Positions 8,007-16,700 of a DNA stretch of 64,000 nt are shown here, in pieces. Where the stretch lies: the NCBI RefSeq assembly GCF_010894435.1, contig NZ_JAAIXZ010000032.1:1-64000 (forward strand), given 5' to 3'. The DNA comes from Pyxidicoccus trucidator (GTDB taxonomy: Bacteria > Myxococcota > Myxococcia > Myxococcales > Myxococcaceae). Under the pieces are notes generated by a model. That model did not search any database. It saw only the letters and a program-made list of their open reading frames with translations, and was not told the origin of the DNA. The position numbers and the translations under genes are program-made. The first letter of the stretch is position 1; every line of letters begins with the position of its first letter.

Positions 8007-9655
8007 GAAGGCTCCTCCAGGGTGACGATGCGAGGTGTTGAGGGCTCGGCAGTGACGAAGTGGCGGACGGACGGCGGCTGCGCGTCACGGTGCAGGGCCC
8101 GCAGCGCTTCCTGAAGCCGCTTCTCCTCGTTCGTGACGCGCTCGTGCTGGCGGAGATGCTCCAGCCAGGAGTCGACGAGGAAGTACTCGAGGAAGCGTCC
8201 CGGGGTGGCCGCGTCCTCCATCACTCCCCACTGCACCGCGCCGTCGCGACGGCGGGTGCTTCCGAGCAGGTGCACGTGGTGGAGGAAGTCGCCGCGAGCC
8301 GCCGGGTCGATGAGGTACTCCACCGTCACCAGCACGGGGCCCCCGTCCGGGGCGACGTCGCCGGCCACGTCGGGGCGCTGCCAGTGTCCGGACGGAGTGG
8401 TGTCCCGCCCCATGGCCGCGCTCAGCCGGAAGCGCAGCGAGAAGAGTCCCGCGAGCACCGCTGACGCCGCCGCCACCGTCAGCGCGAAGCTCGTGCCCGC
8501 CTGCTGCGCGAGCGCGCCCCAGAGCAGGCTGCCGCCCGCCATGCCCGCCGAGAAGACGACGATGTAGAGCGACAGCGCGCGGGCCCGCACCCACGCGGGC
8601 ACCGAGACCTGGGCCGCTGTCTGCAGGGAGGACAGCACGACAATCCACGACACCCCGTTGGCCAGCATCGCCGGACACAGGATGCGCAGGTCGCGGACCG
8701 TCGCCACCGTCAGCATCGTCAGGGCGTAGAGGAGCGTCGCGCCCAGCACCAGCTTGTCGACGTCCAGCCGCTTGCGCAGCCCCGGCAGGGCGATGGCGCC
8801 CGCGACGGCCCCCGAGCCGATGAAGGCCAGCAGGAGGCCATAGGCCCCCGCCCCCGCGGAGAGCTGCTGACGGACGACGATGGCCAGCAGCGCGGGCAGG
8901 GCGCTGGCGAAGATGAAGAAGCAGGCCGCCTTGAGCAGCACCGAGCGGAAGTCGCTGGCGGCCGCCGCATAGCGCAGCCCGGCGCGGAGCGCGCCGCCGA
9001 AGGACTCGGAGGGAAGGGTGGCGACGGCCTTCTGCTGGCGCCAGCGCCACAGGACGACCACCAGGCCGAGGAACGACAGCGCATTCACGGAGAACGCCCA
9101 GGGCGCGCCGAAGTTCGCGACGATGAGTCCGCCCAGCGCGGGGCCGATGGAGCGCGCGATGTTCATGCCGATGGAGTGCAGCGCCACCGCCGGGGCCAGC
9201 ATCGGGCGGGGGACGAGGTCCGCGGTGATGGCCGCCTGCGCCGGCATTCCCATCGCCGCGCCCGCGCCGAGCGCGAAGGTGAGCACCAGCAGCGAGCCCG
9301 CCTCGAGCCGGCCGGTGTGGGCCAGGACGGTGAGCACCGTGGCCACGGCGAGCATCCAGAGCTGCACGCCAATCAAGTAGCGCCGACGGTCGACGATGTC
9401 CGCCAGCGTGCCCGCCACGAGGGCGAAGGCCACGACGGGGAGCGTCGTCGCGGCCTGCGCCGCGGCGACCATCAGCGGTGAGCCGGTCTGCTCCGACATG
9501 TACCAGGCGGCGGCGACGTCCTGGACCCACGTGCCGATGTTGCTGGCGAGGACGGCCAGCCAGAGCGCTCGGAAGGTGGGATGACCCAGCGGTGCCCAGG
9601 CGCTCGTCGCCGGAGCAGGGGGGGCGAGCGTGCCCACGGAGCCGTCAGAAGGCAT
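8003..9655 (-). CDS. MFS exporter (MFS_3/EntS type) with C-terminal monooxygenase-like domain
   Basis: About 550 residues from ATG 9655. The first 400 form a 12-helix major facilitator of the MFS_3 group, which includes enterobactin-type exporters: HPTFRALWLAVLASNIGTWVQ at the first helix, LADIVDRRRYLIG in the loop between helices 2 and 3, and ANGVSWIVVLSSLQTA later. The C-terminal 110 residues (PVLVTVEYLIDPAARGDFLHH, WGVMEDAATPGRFLEYF, SWLEHLRQHERVT) form a soluble domain resembling antibiotic-biosynthesis monooxygenases, a fusion seen elsewhere in this family. The start lies inside the end of the amidohydrolase gene (11-nt overlap); the long upstream extension of the frame is antisense-like and rejected. 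Substrate unknown. Confidence 0.87.
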   Translation of the reverse strand: MPSDGSVGTLAPPAPATSAWAPLGHPTFRALWLAVLASNIGTWVQDVAAAWYMSEQTGSPLMVAAAQAATTLPVVAFALVAGTLADIVDRRRYLIGVQLWMLAVATVLTVLAHTGRLEAGSLLVLTFALGAGAAMGMPAQAAITADLVPRPMLAPAVALHSIGMNIARSIGPALGGLIVANFGAPWAFSVNALSFLGLVVVLWRWRQQKAVATLPSESFGGALRAGLRYAAAASDFRSVLLKAACFFIFASALPALLAIVVRQQLSAGAGAYGLLLAFIGSGAVAGAIALPGLRKRLDVDKLVLGATLLYALTMLTVATVRDLRILCPAMLANGVSWIVVLSSLQTAAQVSVPAWVRARALSLYIVVFSAGMAGGSLLWGALAQQAGTSFALTVAAASAVLAGLFSLRFRLSAAMGRDTTPSGHWQRPDVAGDVAPDGGPVLVTVEYLIDPAARGDFLHHVHLLGSTRRRDGAVQWGVMEDAATPGRFLEYFLVDSWLEHLRQHERVTNEEKRLQEALRALHRDAQPPSVRHFVTAEPSTPRIVTLEEPS

Positions 9656-11501
9656 GGCACGCACATCCCAGCTCGCCCCAGAAGCTGAACAGGCCGCCGC
9701 CGTCGGGCCTGGCGCGCGGCGCCGCGTGGCCATGGCCGGGCACGCGACAGGACGCCTTGTGGGTGTGTCCCGGCGTGCTGGCGAGCTCGCGACTGGCCTG
9801 GGCAAGGGTGCCGCCCTGGTAGCCTCCGAAGTGGCTCACCGGAGACCAGTCCGGCATGGGCCCGGGCAACACGGGGGCGAGCGGGCCGAAGTCTCCGGTG
9901 CCGTGCACCACCCGTCCGCCCACCACCGTCAGCACGCTGGTGATGTCCTTGATGGCTTCCTCGGGCACGCTGAAGAAGTCCGAGGACAGCAGCGCGAAGT
10001 CTGCGTGGTGGCCCGGCTTCAGCAGGCCCTTGCGGTCCTGCTCATGCGAGAACCAGGCGCTGCCGTGCGTCCACAGCCGCAGCGCCTCTTCACGCTCCAG
10101 GCGGTTGTCGTCGCCGTACATCGGCAGTCCGCCCACCGTCCGGCCGCTGACGAGCCAGTACAGCGACACCCAGGGGTTGTAGCTGGCCACCCGCGTCGCG
10201 TCGGTGCCGGCACCCACGGGCACGCCCGCGTCCAGCATCCGGCGCACCGGCGGCGTGTGCGCGAGCGCCTTCGCGCCGTAGCGCTCCGCGAAGTATTCAC
10301 CCTGGTACGCCATGCGGTGCTGGATGGCGATGCCGCCCTGCAGGGCGCGAATGCGGTCGATGTTGCGCGCGGAGATGGTCTCCGCGTGGTCGATGAGCCA
10401 GTGCAGCCCGTCGAAGGGCACCTCGCGGTTCACCTTCTCGTAGACGTCCAGCACGCGGCTGATGCTCTCGTCGTAGGTGGCGTGGATGCGGAAAGGCCAG
10501 CGGTTGCTCGCGAGCAGGCGCACCACGTCCTCCAGCTCACCCTCCATCCCCTTGGGCAGCTCAGGGCGGGGCTCGCGGAAGTCCTCGAAGTCCGCCGCGG
10601 AGAAGACCAGCATCTCGCCCGCGCCGTTGTGGCGGAGCATGTCGTCACCCTGGCGCGGCGTCAGCAGCCGGGACCAGCGCTCGAAGTCCGCGAGCTCTCC
10701 GCCCTTCTTCTGGGTGAAGAGGTTGTAGGCGATGCGCACCGTCAGCTCCCCGGCGGCATGCAGCTTCTGGATGATGTCGTAGTCCTCCGGGTAGTTCTGG
10801 AAGCCACCCCCCGCGTCGATGACCGAGGTGACGCCCAGCCGGTTCAGCTCGCGCATGAAGTGGCGGGTGGAGTTGAGCTGGTACTCCGGCGGCAGCTTGG
10901 GCCCCATCGCCAGCGTCGCGTACAGGATGAGCGCGTTCGGCCGGGCCAGCAGCAGGCCGGTGGGGTTGCCCGCCTTGTCCCGCTCCAGCTGCCCACCCGG
11001 CGGGTCCGGAGTGTCCTTGCCATAGCCGACGGCGCGCAGCGCGGCGCGGTTCAGGAGCGCACGGTCATACAGGTGCAGGATGAAGACGGGCGTCTCCGGC
11101 GCGGCCTCGTTGAGCTCCTGGAGCGTGGGCAGGCGCTTCTCGGCGAACTGGTGCTCGGTGAAGCCTCCCACCACGCGGACCCACTGCGGCGCCGGCGTCC
11201 TCGCCACCTGCGCCTTCAGCAGCGCCATGGCGTCCGCCAGCGTGCGCACCCCGTCCCAGCGCAGCTCCAGGTTGTAGTTCAGGCCCCCGCGAATCAGGTG
11301 GATGTGGCTGTCGTTGAGGCCGGGGACGAGCCGCCGGCCACCGGCATCGATGATGCGCGTGCCCGGCGTGGCGTGCTGCATCACCGAGGCCTCGTCACCC
11401 ACCGCGACCAGGGCGCCGTTCGCGACGGCCAGGGCCCGGGCCTCCGGGTGGTCCCGGTCCAGCGTGGTGATGTGGGCATTGCGTACAATCAGGTCGGCCA
11501 T
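9645..11501 (-). CDS. Amidohydrolase of the YtcJ-like (Amidohydro_3) family
   Basis: 618 residues. The N-terminal small beta domain (MADLIVRNAHITTLD) is followed by the metal motif NDSHIHLI, later FRIHATYDES and HWLIDHAETIS as further histidine ligands, and GAGTDATRVASYNPW near the end of the barrel. This is the order expected for Amidohydro_3 hydrolases acting on amide or related bonds; no substrate can be inferred. The last 60 residues form a Gly/His-rich tail beyond the usual domain (PGHTHKASCRVPGHGHAAP), ending in CACHAF, possibly metal-binding. ATG 11501 is the start. It lies 93 bp downstream of the isochorismatase-like gene and overlaps the MFS gene, so all are probably one operon. Confidence 0.88.
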   Translation of the reverse strand: MADLIVRNAHITTLDRDHPEARALAVANGALVAVGDEASVMQHATPGTRIIDAGGRRLVPGLNDSHIHLIRGGLNYNLELRWDGVRTLADAMALLKAQVARTPAPQWVRVVGGFTEHQFAEKRLPTLQELNEAAPETPVFILHLYDRALLNRAALRAVGYGKDTPDPPGGQLERDKAGNPTGLLLARPNALILYATLAMGPKLPPEYQLNSTRHFMRELNRLGVTSVIDAGGGFQNYPEDYDIIQKLHAAGELTVRIAYNLFTQKKGGELADFERWSRLLTPRQGDDMLRHNGAGEMLVFSAADFEDFREPRPELPKGMEGELEDVVRLLASNRWPFRIHATYDESISRVLDVYEKVNREVPFDGLHWLIDHAETISARNIDRIRALQGGIAIQHRMAYQGEYFAERYGAKALAHTPPVRRMLDAGVPVGAGTDATRVASYNPWVSLYWLVSGRTVGGLPMYGDDNRLEREEALRLWTHGSAWFSHEQDRKGLLKPGHHADFALLSSDFFSVPEEAIKDITSVLTVVGGRVVHGTGDFGPLAPVLPGPMPDWSPVSHFGGYQGGTLAQASRELASTPGHTHKASCRVPGHGHAAPRARPDGGGLFSFWGELGCACHAF

Positions 11502-11594
11502 CGGTGCTCTCCGTTCATCGGTGCTGCCTTGCTTCGCGACAGGGGCCTCGGGCCCGGTGACGCGGACCCGAGGCCATGGCTTCCCAGCGGGACG

Positions 11595-12251
11595 TCAGTG
11601 ACCGCCTTCGGAGCCGCCGAACATCGTCTTGGCGTACTGGATGCCAAGGCCGTAGCCGCCAGCGTGGGTGGCGGCGATGCCGGTCGTCAGGGCGTACGTG
11701 GCGCTCCGGGCCCAGTCGCGCTGCAGCTCGAGCAGGTACTGCACGCTGGTCATCGGCACCGCGCCGGCCTGGACCATGCGCTGCACCGCGCGCTCGTGCG
11801 CCTCGTCGGACACGTCGCCGCAGGCGTCGGTGATGACGTACACCTTGAAGCCCTGGTCGAGGGCCGACAGCGCGGGACCGACGATGCAAACGCCCGTCCA
11901 GAGCCCGGCGAGGACAATCTTGTCCTTCCCGAAGGCGTTGACCTCCTCGATGACCAGCGAGTCCTCCCAGGCATTCATCGTCGTGCGGTCGCGGACCTTC
12001 GCGTTGGGGAACACCGCGGTGAGCTCAGGGAACAGCGGCCCCGAGAAGCTCTTCTCGGCGACCGTGGTCAGCAGGGTGGAAACGCCGAAGCCGGCGGCGC
12101 CCTTGGCGACCAGCGCGGTGTTGTTGCGCAGCAGCGCGAGGTCGATGGACTTCGTGGCGAACGCCATCTGCGACTGGTGGTCGATGAGGATGAGCGCGTG
12201 GTCGCCGGGCGACAGGAGTCCCTTTCCCGGGGTCGGGCTTGCCTTGGGCAT
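11595..12251 (-). CDS. Isochorismatase-like cysteine hydrolase (YcaC type)
   Basis: 218 residues of the isochorismatase-like fold. The catalytic Asp is in LILIDHQSQMAF (Asp24), a conserved TTMNAWED segment follows, and the nucleophile lies in LAGLWTGVCI (Cys122). The C-terminal part (YVITDACGDVSDEAHERAVQ, then LLELQRDWAR) is closest to YcaC-type hydrolases, whose true substrates are unknown. The ATG at 12251 is preceded by a purine-rich AAAGAGAG; the open frame continues upstream but without a start context. It is the first gene of the leftward operon and is divergent from the response regulator, which could control it. Confidence 0.87.
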   Translation of the reverse strand: MPKASPTPGKGLLSPGDHALILIDHQSQMAFATKSIDLALLRNNTALVAKGAAGFGVSTLLTTVAEKSFSGPLFPELTAVFPNAKVRDRTTMNAWEDSLVIEEVNAFGKDKIVLAGLWTGVCIVGPALSALDQGFKVYVITDACGDVSDEAHERAVQRMVQAGAVPMTSVQYLLELQRDWARSATYALTTGIAATHAGGYGLGIQYAKTMFGGSEGGH

Positions 12252-12577
12252 CGTGGTCTCTCTTTCGTGAGGAGGGTGTGGTGGACGCCTCCAGCAGAGG
12301 GGAGGGCCGTGTTCGCGGCCCAGGCGTTCCGTCCACCGCAAGCACAGTACGGCCGTGGGGCCTGGCGAAAAAACCCTCGGAAGCGCGAGGAATCCCTCCC
12401 CCAAATGGGGGAGGACCTGGCCGGGGAACAGGGAGAAGAGCTGTTGCGCCCGAACAGGCCAGCGACTGGTGCAGGGGAAGAGCACCCGGTTGGGGAGCCC
12501 TTCTCACCTGTTCGGGGGATGCCGGCGGGGCCGCGTCTCCAGCAGGCTTCCTGGACGCTGGAGGAGGTCGCTGAGCG
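12252..12577. promoter_or_regulatory. Divergent intergenic region, hydrolase operon / response regulator
   Basis: This 326-bp gap separates the leftward hydrolase-exporter operon from the rightward NarL-type regulator. No gene is visible. It must hold both promoters, but I can pick out no convincing core promoter or operator by eye. Confidence 0.45.
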
Positions 12578-13210
12578 ATGCGTTCCACGGACTCACCCAT
12601 TCGCATCCTGGTGGCCGACGACCATCCGATGGTGCGCGAGGGGCTCGCGGCCATGATTGGCTGCCACGCGGACCTGGCAGTGGTCGCCGAGGCGGAGAAC
12701 GGCATCCAGGCCGTCCAGGCCTTCCGTGAGCTGCGGCCCGACGTCACGCTGATGGACGTGCGGATGCCGACGATGGGAGGCATCGACGCGATTGCCGCCA
12801 TCCGCGCGGAGTTCCCCACCGCGCGAATCATCGTCCTGACGACCTACCGGGGCGACGCGCAGGCGCTGCGCGCCATCAAGGCCGGCGCGTCCGGCTATCT
12901 GCTCAAGAGCATGCTGCGCAAGGAACTGGTGGAGACGATTCGCGGCGTGCACGCGGGGCGCCGCCGCATCGCCGCGGACGTCGCCAGCGAGCTGGCCGAG
13001 CACGTGGCGGACGGGGAGCTGACGGCTCGGGAGTGCGCCGTGCTGAGTCTCGTCGCCGCCGGTAACGCCAACAAGGAGGTCGCCGTCCGGATGGGCATCT
13101 CCGAGGAGACGGTGAAGACGCACATGAAGAACGTCCTGACCAAGCTCGGCGCCAGGGACAGGACGCACGCGGTGGTGGTCGCGCTGAAGCGGGGCATCAT
13201 CGACATCTGA
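12578..13210 (+). CDS. NarL/FixJ-type response regulator
   Basis: 210 residues: a receiver domain with the acidic pair in RILVADDHPMVREG (Asp14/Asp15), phospho-acceptor Asp60 in DVTLMDVRMPTMGG and the conserved Lys in SGYLLKSM, followed by a LuxR-type helix-turn-helix (ELTARECAVLSLVAAGNANK, then GISEETVKTHMKNVLTKLG). GGAGG lies upstream of the ATG. No histidine kinase gene is adjacent, so it is an orphan in this window. Its position divergent from the hydrolase-exporter operon suggests it controls that operon, but there is no direct evidence. Confidence 0.92.
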   Translation: MRSTDSPIRILVADDHPMVREGLAAMIGCHADLAVVAEAENGIQAVQAFRELRPDVTLMDVRMPTMGGIDAIAAIRAEFPTARIIVLTTYRGDAQALRAIKAGASGYLLKSMLRKELVETIRGVHAGRRRIAADVASELAEHVADGELTARECAVLSLVAAGNANKEVAVRMGISEETVKTHMKNVLTKLGARDRTHAVVVALKRGIIDI

Positions 13211-13228
13211 GGCGGGGGGGCCGCGCGC

Positions 13229-14332
13229 TCAGACGCGGGTGCCGACGCGCGCGCTGCCCACGCTGGCGGCCAGCGTGGTGGAGCCCGCGCGCCAGGGACG
13301 CGCCTGCGCGCTGAGCCACTGACCCACCTTGGCCACCAGCGAGCAGGTCACCAGCAGGGCCACGCCCACGCCCACCGCGGCGGGGACGCTCAGCGTGGGA
13401 CCGACGCGGCTCGCCAGGCCCGCGATGTCAGCCCAGCCATAGACGACCGGCAGGTGCAGCACGTAGACCCACAACGACAGACGGCCGAAGGGCGCCAGCA
13501 GCCCGCTCAGTCGCCTCGGCGCCAGGCTCACCGCGCCCAGCACCATGAGCCCCTGGCCCACGCGGTACGCCACCATCCATGGGCTGGTGGGGCTCCAGTC
13601 GGACGGCACGGTCCGCGTCAGCGCGAGCAGCCCGGCCCCCAGCGCCAGCAGCGCCAGGCCCTGAGGCCAGCCCGGACGCAGCAGGTGCAGCGCATGCGCG
13701 GCCAGCGCGCCCGCGAAGAAGAAGCCCGCCCACGGGAAGAAGGGGAAGCGGCTGCCCTCGGCGCTTCCGATGAATTGCTGGAGGGGGCCCGGCAGCCCGC
13801 TGCCCAGGCGCCACAGGGCCGCGCTCGCCAGGGGGATGCCCACCGCCAGCGCCACCAGCACGCCCGCTCGGCCCCAGCGGACCGGCGCCAGCGCCAGCAG
13901 CGTGGAGCCCAGCAGCAGCGCGAAGCCGATGCACTGGAGCGCGTCGAAGGCGAAGACGTGCGTCAGCATCCGCTCCGTCCACCCCAGGTCTCGCACCGCG
14001 CCCCAGCCCGGCCAGTGCAGCAGGTAGCCCAGGAAGATCAGCAGCAGCGCCCGGCGCACCCGGCGGCCATACGTGTCCCGGGCCGCCGTGGGCTTCGTCC
14101 CCAGCGCCGCCACCACCGCCCAGCCGCTCACCAGCAGGAACAGCGGCGCGGTGACTCCCCGGAAGGCCCAGTAGTGCTGCACCCAGGGTAGCGCGCGCGC
14201 CGCGGGCGTCAGCAGCGCGTCCAGCGTGTGCCCCATCACCATGGCAAGAACGGCCAGCCCGCGCGCCCCATCGAGTCCGGGGTGGCGGGTGGGTTGCTTC
14301 TCGAAGGTGAACGAGGGGCCGAGTCGTTTCAC
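13229..14332 (-). CDS. HGSNAT/DUF1624-like polytopic membrane protein
   Basis: About 367 residues with roughly ten membrane helices. The start RHPGLDGARGLAVLAMVMGHTLD and the following FRGVTAPLFLLVSGWAV are typical of the heparan-alpha-glucosaminide acetyltransferase (HGSNAT/DUF1624/DUF418) superfamily of membrane acyltransferases; FFPWAGFFFAGALAAH and FGRLSLWVYVLHLPVVYGW are further family-like blocks. The GTG at 14332 is chosen; the open frame goes to 14380 and the exact start is uncertain. It converges with the response regulator gene. The donor and acceptor are unknown; acetylation of an envelope sugar is the usual expectation. Confidence 0.78.
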   Translation of the reverse strand: MKRLGPSFTFEKQPTRHPGLDGARGLAVLAMVMGHTLDALLTPAARALPWVQHYWAFRGVTAPLFLLVSGWAVVAALGTKPTAARDTYGRRVRRALLLIFLGYLLHWPGWGAVRDLGWTERMLTHVFAFDALQCIGFALLLGSTLLALAPVRWGRAGVLVALAVGIPLASAALWRLGSGLPGPLQQFIGSAEGSRFPFFPWAGFFFAGALAAHALHLLRPGWPQGLALLALGAGLLALTRTVPSDWSPTSPWMVAYRVGQGLMVLGAVSLAPRRLSGLLAPFGRLSLWVYVLHLPVVYGWADIAGLASRVGPTLSVPAAVGVGVALLVTCSLVAKVGQWLSAQARPWRAGSTTLAASVGSARVGTRV

Positions 14333-14451
14333 GCGACCCGGAGCATAGGACGATGTGCGGGCGGCGTCTCGAAAACGCACAAAACGAGGGGGAGTGGCTT
14401 CACTCCGAGGCGGGCCTCCCAGACGGGTCGTGGGGTGCTACATGTCTGGGT

Positions 14452-15252
14452 ATGCGTCTGCTCCCTCGCCGCGTCCTGGTGCTCCTGCTCATCCTGTCTG
14501 GCTTTCCCTCCCTGGGCGCGTCCGGGGATGAGTGGCTGGGGGAGGACAAGGCGAAGCACTTCGCCGCCTGCACCGTCCTGGCGGCGGGCGGCTATGGCGC
14601 GGGCGCGCTCGTCTTCGAGGCGCCCGCGGCGCGGTGGCTCACGGGCGCGGGGCTCGCCATGGGCGCCGGGCTGGGCAAGGAGCTGTATGACTCGCGGAGC
14701 GGCGGGACGGGCTTCTCCACGAAGGACCTGGTGTGGGACGCGGCGGGGACGGCGACCGGGCTGGGCCTGGCGTTCCTGGTGGACCACTTCATCTTCGGGC
14801 GTGAGGCGCCCGCCTCTCCGGCCGTGGAGCTACGGGCCGTGGCCCCGGTCGTCCTCGGCGGGCGGAGCAGCGGTGCCTCGCGCCTTGCGCTCGACGAGCT
14901 GCACCAGCTTCTCCCGCTGGAGGCGCGGGTCCACCGTCACCATGGCGCCGCCCCGGCCGTCGCCGCTGGTGACGAGCACGGTGACCTGGCCTCGCGGGCA
15001 CTGGTTCATGCAGCCGGTGGGCAGGACGCGGACCTGCTCGGACAGGCCCCGCTCGGCGAACGCACCCTGGAGCCAGCGGGGCAGGTCCATCCCTCCGCCT
15101 CGCGCGCCTCCGCGCATGAGGCACTTGCGGCAGACGAGCACCTCCACCTCCTCCGCCTGTCCACTGCTGCCTTCGTCCCGCATCCATCCTCCTCCGTCTG
15201 GGAGTCGCTCGTGCCGCCCCTCCCGAGTGATGCCCCGCTGCGCACCCGCTGA
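14452..15252 (+). CDS. DUF2279/YfiM-like exported protein with anomalous antisense tail
   Basis: From ATG 14452 a signal peptide (MRLLPRRVLVLLLILSG) precedes a recognisable YfiM/DUF2279-like domain: DEWLGEDKAKHFAACTVLAAG, GLGKELYDSRSGGTGFSTKD, DLVWDAAGTATGLGLAFLVD. This domain ends near nt 14800. The frame then stays open for another 450 nt, giving about 150 residues of Ala/His/Leu-rich sequence that lies exactly antisense to the 2Fe-2S-type gene at 14830-15183. A TGA at 14802-14804 in another frame (GGGCGTGA) would end the protein directly after the domain, so a small indel may have removed the native stop. I trust the first 116 residues as real and doubt the tail. Confidence 0.65.
   Translation: MRLLPRRVLVLLLILSGFPSLGASGDEWLGEDKAKHFAACTVLAAGGYGAGALVFEAPAARWLTGAGLAMGAGLGKELYDSRSGGTGFSTKDLVWDAAGTATGLGLAFLVDHFIFGREAPASPAVELRAVAPVVLGGRSSGASRLALDELHQLLPLEARVHRHHGAAPAVAAGDEHGDLASRALVHAAGGQDADLLGQAPLGERTLEPAGQVHPSASRASAHEALAADEHLHLLRLSTAAFVPHPSSSVWESLVPPLPSDAPLRTR
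14830..15183 (-). CDS. Small 2Fe-2S ferredoxin-like (thioredoxin-fold) protein
   Basis: 117 residues. CRKCLMRGG near the N-terminus and LPTGCMNQCPRGQVTVLV later give the Cys pattern of thioredoxin-fold [2Fe-2S] ferredoxins (C-x2-C... C-x3-C). The ATG at 15183 has a very strong GGAGGAGG 6 nt upstream; the open frame extends to 15423 but that part is low-complexity. The protein is cytoplasmic. It lies head-on against the DUF2279 gene, whose reading frame runs through the whole of it on the other strand. The good start context and family match make this the real gene of the region. Confidence 0.78.
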   Translation of the reverse strand: MRDEGSSGQAEEVEVLVCRKCLMRGGARGGGMDLPRWLQGAFAERGLSEQVRVLPTGCMNQCPRGQVTVLVTSGDGRGGAMVTVDPRLQREKLVQLVERKARGTAAPPAEDDRGHGP

Positions 15253-15503
15253 GGGCGGCTGCAGCACCGTCGGGCCGGGCAAGGCGCCTGGCAGTGGGAG
15301 GTAGCCGCGCGCCCGCGCGCTCGCAGGCCCTGCCCACACGTTCGTGTGCCGGGCGGGCAGGGGAGCGCCCAGAGGGACGGGTGTGCTGATGGGTGCGGAA
15401 AGTCGGCATGAGGGTGCGTCCACATGACGCGGAACGCCTCCTGCATCACTGCTGTTACCGTGCAGGCCCGTCCCTGCTCTGGACTCCGCGGAGGGCCCTC
15501 CCC

Positions 15504-16637
15504 ATGCTCCGAACCCGGTTGCTCTCGCTCCTCTCCCTCACCGCCCTGGGCGCCACCGCGCTGCCCGCGTGTGAGCGTTCGCCGAAGCCCGTGGAGCCCG
15601 CTCCCGTGTCCGCGCCGGCTCCCGTCGCCGTCGCCCCCGCCGAGGTGAAGCCGACCGCGCGGAAGCCGCTGACGCCCGAGCAGCTCGGCCACTTCTTCCT
15701 GCCGCTCCCCCCGGCGAAGGACGCGAAGCCCGCGCCGAAGGACACCGAGGCCCAGGTCGCGCTGGGGCGCATGCTCTACTTCGAGCCGCGCCTGTCGAAG
15801 AACCACGACGTGTCCTGCAACACCTGCCACGGCCTGGACACGTTCGGTGTGGACAACAAGGCGCTGTCCGACGGGCACAAGGGGCAGAAGGGCAGCCGCA
15901 ACTCGCCCACCGTGTACAACGCCGCCGGCCACATCGCGCAGTTCTGGGACGGGCGCGCGGACACGCTGGAGGCGCAGGCCGAGGGCCCCATCCTCAACCC
16001 CGTGGAGATGGCCATGCCCGACGAGAAGCGCGTCGTGGCCACGCTGGCCTCCATCCCCGAGTACACCACCCGCTTCCGCGAGGCCTTCCCCGGCGAGAAG
16101 AAGCCGGTGTCGCTGGCCAACGCCGCGCGCGCCATCGCCGCCTTCGAGCGCAAGCTCACCACCCCCTCGCGCTTCAGCCAGTACGTGTCCGGCCAGCACG
16201 ACGCGCTCTCCGCGCAGGAGCAGCGCGGCCTCCAGCTCTTCGCCAGCACCGGCTGCACCACGTGCCACAACGGCCCGGCCGTGGGCGGCACGTCCTTCCA
16301 GAAGCTGGGCCTCGTGGAGGACTTCCCGGGCCTCAAGGACAACGGCCGCTTCGACGCCACGAAGAACGAGGACGACCGGGGCAAGTTCCGCGTGCCCACC
16401 CTCCTCAACGTCGACAAGACGGGCCCGTACCTCCACGACGGCAGCGTGACGGAGTTGCCCACCATGGTGCGGCTGATGGCGAAGCACCAGTTGGCGCGGA
16501 CGCTGACGGACCCCGAGGTGGACGACCTGGTCGCCTTCCTCAAGAGCCTCACCGGCGAGCTGCCCGCCCCGGAGCTCATCACCGCGCCGCCGCTGCCGCC
16601 CAGCACGAAGAAGACGCCCAAGCCGGACCCGTCCTGA
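15504..16637 (+). CDS. Di-heme cytochrome c peroxidase lipoprotein
   Basis: 377 residues. Signal peptide and lipobox (ATALPAC, Cys23) are followed by a Pro/Ala-rich linker and then the bacterial cytochrome c peroxidase/MauG fold. There are two covalent heme sites, SCNTCHGLDTFGVD and GCTTCHNGPAVGG. Supporting blocks are GRMLYFEPRLSKN, SRNSPTVYNAAGH, FWDGRADTLEAQ and FRVPTLLNVDKTGPYLHDG. The ATG at 15504 is preceded by GGAGGG. The enzyme would reduce hydrogen peroxide with electrons from a periplasmic cytochrome c. It lies upstream of the alternative complex III operon, which could supply such electrons. Confidence 0.92.
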   Translation: MLRTRLLSLLSLTALGATALPACERSPKPVEPAPVSAPAPVAVAPAEVKPTARKPLTPEQLGHFFLPLPPAKDAKPAPKDTEAQVALGRMLYFEPRLSKNHDVSCNTCHGLDTFGVDNKALSDGHKGQKGSRNSPTVYNAAGHIAQFWDGRADTLEAQAEGPILNPVEMAMPDEKRVVATLASIPEYTTRFREAFPGEKKPVSLANAARAIAAFERKLTTPSRFSQYVSGQHDALSAQEQRGLQLFASTGCTTCHNGPAVGGTSFQKLGLVEDFPGLKDNGRFDATKNEDDRGKFRVPTLLNVDKTGPYLHDGSVTELPTMVRLMAKHQLARTLTDPEVDDLVAFLKSLTGELPAPELITAPPLPPSTKKTPKPDPS

Positions 16638-16700
16638 GCCGTTCCATGAAACGCGCGTGAAACGTGCGTGGCGCCCCGCGCGTTGCTAAGCAGCGAGGCC

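Noticed and set aside
9630-12656. 1008-codon open frame on the + strand
   Set aside because: It lies antisense to the amidohydrolase and isochorismatase-like genes, has Arg/His/Val-rich sequence without any domain, and exists because high third-position GC suppresses stops on the opposite strand.
15430-15445. Sigma-54-like promoter before the di-heme peroxidase
   Set aside because: CGGAACG-CCTC-CTGCA has correct spacing but only about 9 of 12 consensus matches, which is expected often by chance in GC-rich DNA.
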